DNA of 64,000 nucleotides from Palaemon carinicauda. Its lineage: Eukaryota > Arthropoda > Malacostraca > Decapoda > Palaemonidae. Positions 63,439-64,000 of this stretch are shown in pieces. The notes under the pieces were generated by a model. That model did not search any database. It was not told the DNA's origin and was given only the letters and a program-made list of their open reading frames with translations. The position numbers were made by a program, and so were the translations under genes. The stretch spans positions 328,691,666-328,755,665 of the forward strand of contig NC_090725.1 of assembly GCF_036898095.1 (NCBI RefSeq), written 5' to 3'. Position 1 is the stretch's first letter. Every line of letters begins with the position of its first letter.

Positions 63439-63591
63439 TTATTACGAGTTTTCTTTGCGCCAGACAAACACATAGAAAGAAAGAAATAGTTTATTTTGGT
63501 ATACTGGTATGTTATAACTTAGAAGAATTTCATTTCTCGTCTGTCTATCTATCTATCTATCTACCTTACCTACCTACCTACCTAAATTAAT

Positions 63592-63640
<49 letters not shown>

Positions 63641-64000
63641 TTTCTGAAGTTCTTCGGTAATTATATAAAATAAAAAGGAAAAAACAAATCTTCGCCGCCT
63701 GTAATAAAACAGAGATTTCAATATAGTTGTTGAGCTGTTTGAGCTCTTCTTTAATGAGGAAATTCTAGCGTACACAGAAAAAAAAAATAAAAATAAAAAT
63801 GACAGTGTACTAAAACTACTGCTTGACAAAAAAAAAATATATATATATATATATATTTATTTATTACGAGTTTTCTTTGCGCCAGACAAACACATAGAAA
63901 GAAAGAAATAGTTTATTTTGGTATACTGGTATGTTATAACTTAGAAGAATTTCATTTCTCATCTGTCTATCTATCTATCTATCTACCTTACCTACCTACC
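62690..64000. repeat. Tandem array of about 422-432 bp units, continuing past the edge
   Basis: Three full units plus the start of a fourth. Each unit has a CTAC/CTAT tetranucleotide run, a TAA trinucleotide run and a core of about 330 bases almost identical between units, with an inverted element GAGCTGTTTGAGCTC and a TA run. The spacing between equivalent points is 422 and 432 bases. Units read on the minus strand only as shared low-complexity ORFs. A homologous-repeat (hr)-type origin or enhancer is a plausible role (inference). Confidence 0.9.

Noticed and set aside
62736..63829. Three nearly identical minus-strand frames of 61-78 codons
   Set aside because: They repeat with the tandem array, are low-complexity, and contain Tyr or Leu runs from the TAA microsatellite.
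62690..64000. CRISPR array
   Set aside because: Units are about 425 bases, nearly identical and without short repeat and unique spacer alternation.

Overview
The window looks like part of a large, strongly AT-rich double-stranded DNA virus of an arthropod, in the nudivirus/baculovirus-like group (class Naldaviricetes). The main evidence is a set of core genes known only from that group: two subunits of a viral RNA polymerase (LEF-8 at 54156-58223; LEF-9 at 51149-53024, with its N-A-D-F-D-G-D metal motif), a family B DNA polymerase (1283-4316), per os infectivity factors P74/PIF-0 (32655-34850), PIF-2 (14151-15295), PIF-3 (53608-54120) and probably PIF-5 (1-1055, running off the left edge), an Ac81-like membrane protein (8787-9209) and a tyrosine recombinase (38529-40193). 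Genes lie on both strands, have no visible introns and are separated by short AT-rich gaps. The genus cannot be named from sequence alone. An integrated (endogenous) copy in a host chromosome is a serious alternative to a free virus.

Layout: 1-9.5 kb holds PIF-5, DNA polymerase, a cluster of small membrane and zinc-ribbon proteins and Ac81. 9.5-15.3 kb holds unknown proteins and PIF-2. 15.3-21.5 kb is an accessory block: transposon-like remnants, a duplicated unknown family, a retroelement-type DDE integrase, a deoxynucleoside kinase and a mariner transposase. 22-29.2 kb holds a repeat-rich acidic protein, a Nudix-like protein and unknown proteins. 29.6-38.3 kb holds a 1008-residue von Willebrand A protein, P74, an AT-hook basic protein and a serpin-like protein. 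38.5-50.6 kb holds the tyrosine recombinase, three tandem paralogues split by an aspartic-protease fragment of BEL/Pao type, paired membrane-protein copies and a protein with 234-bp repeats. 51-58.6 kb holds LEF-9, PIF-3 and LEF-8. 58.6-64 kb holds a second copy of the repeat-protein family, unknown proteins and an array of units of about 425 bp that continues past the right edge.

How the genes fit together: P74, PIF-2, PIF-3 and PIF-5 belong to the envelope complex used for oral entry into gut cells. LEF-8 and LEF-9 are the large catalytic subunits of the enzyme that transcribes late genes. The DNA polymerase and kinase serve replication. The serpin, Nudix and VWA proteins are likely host-facing accessories. 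Several gene pairs have TATA plus CAGT-initiator promoters typical of host RNA polymerase II transcription, as expected for early genes.

The striking feature is breakage. DNA polymerase, LEF-9, PIF-2 and several other genes are open only if the frame changes at or near a homopolymer run, while P74 and the kinase have in-frame TAA codons inside otherwise continuous coding sequence. Either the assembly has homopolymer errors, or this is a decaying integrated copy, or some stops are read through. These cannot be separated without reads or relatives. Trinucleotide and dinucleotide microsatellites are unusually abundant, including inside LEF-8, the recombinase and DNA polymerase.
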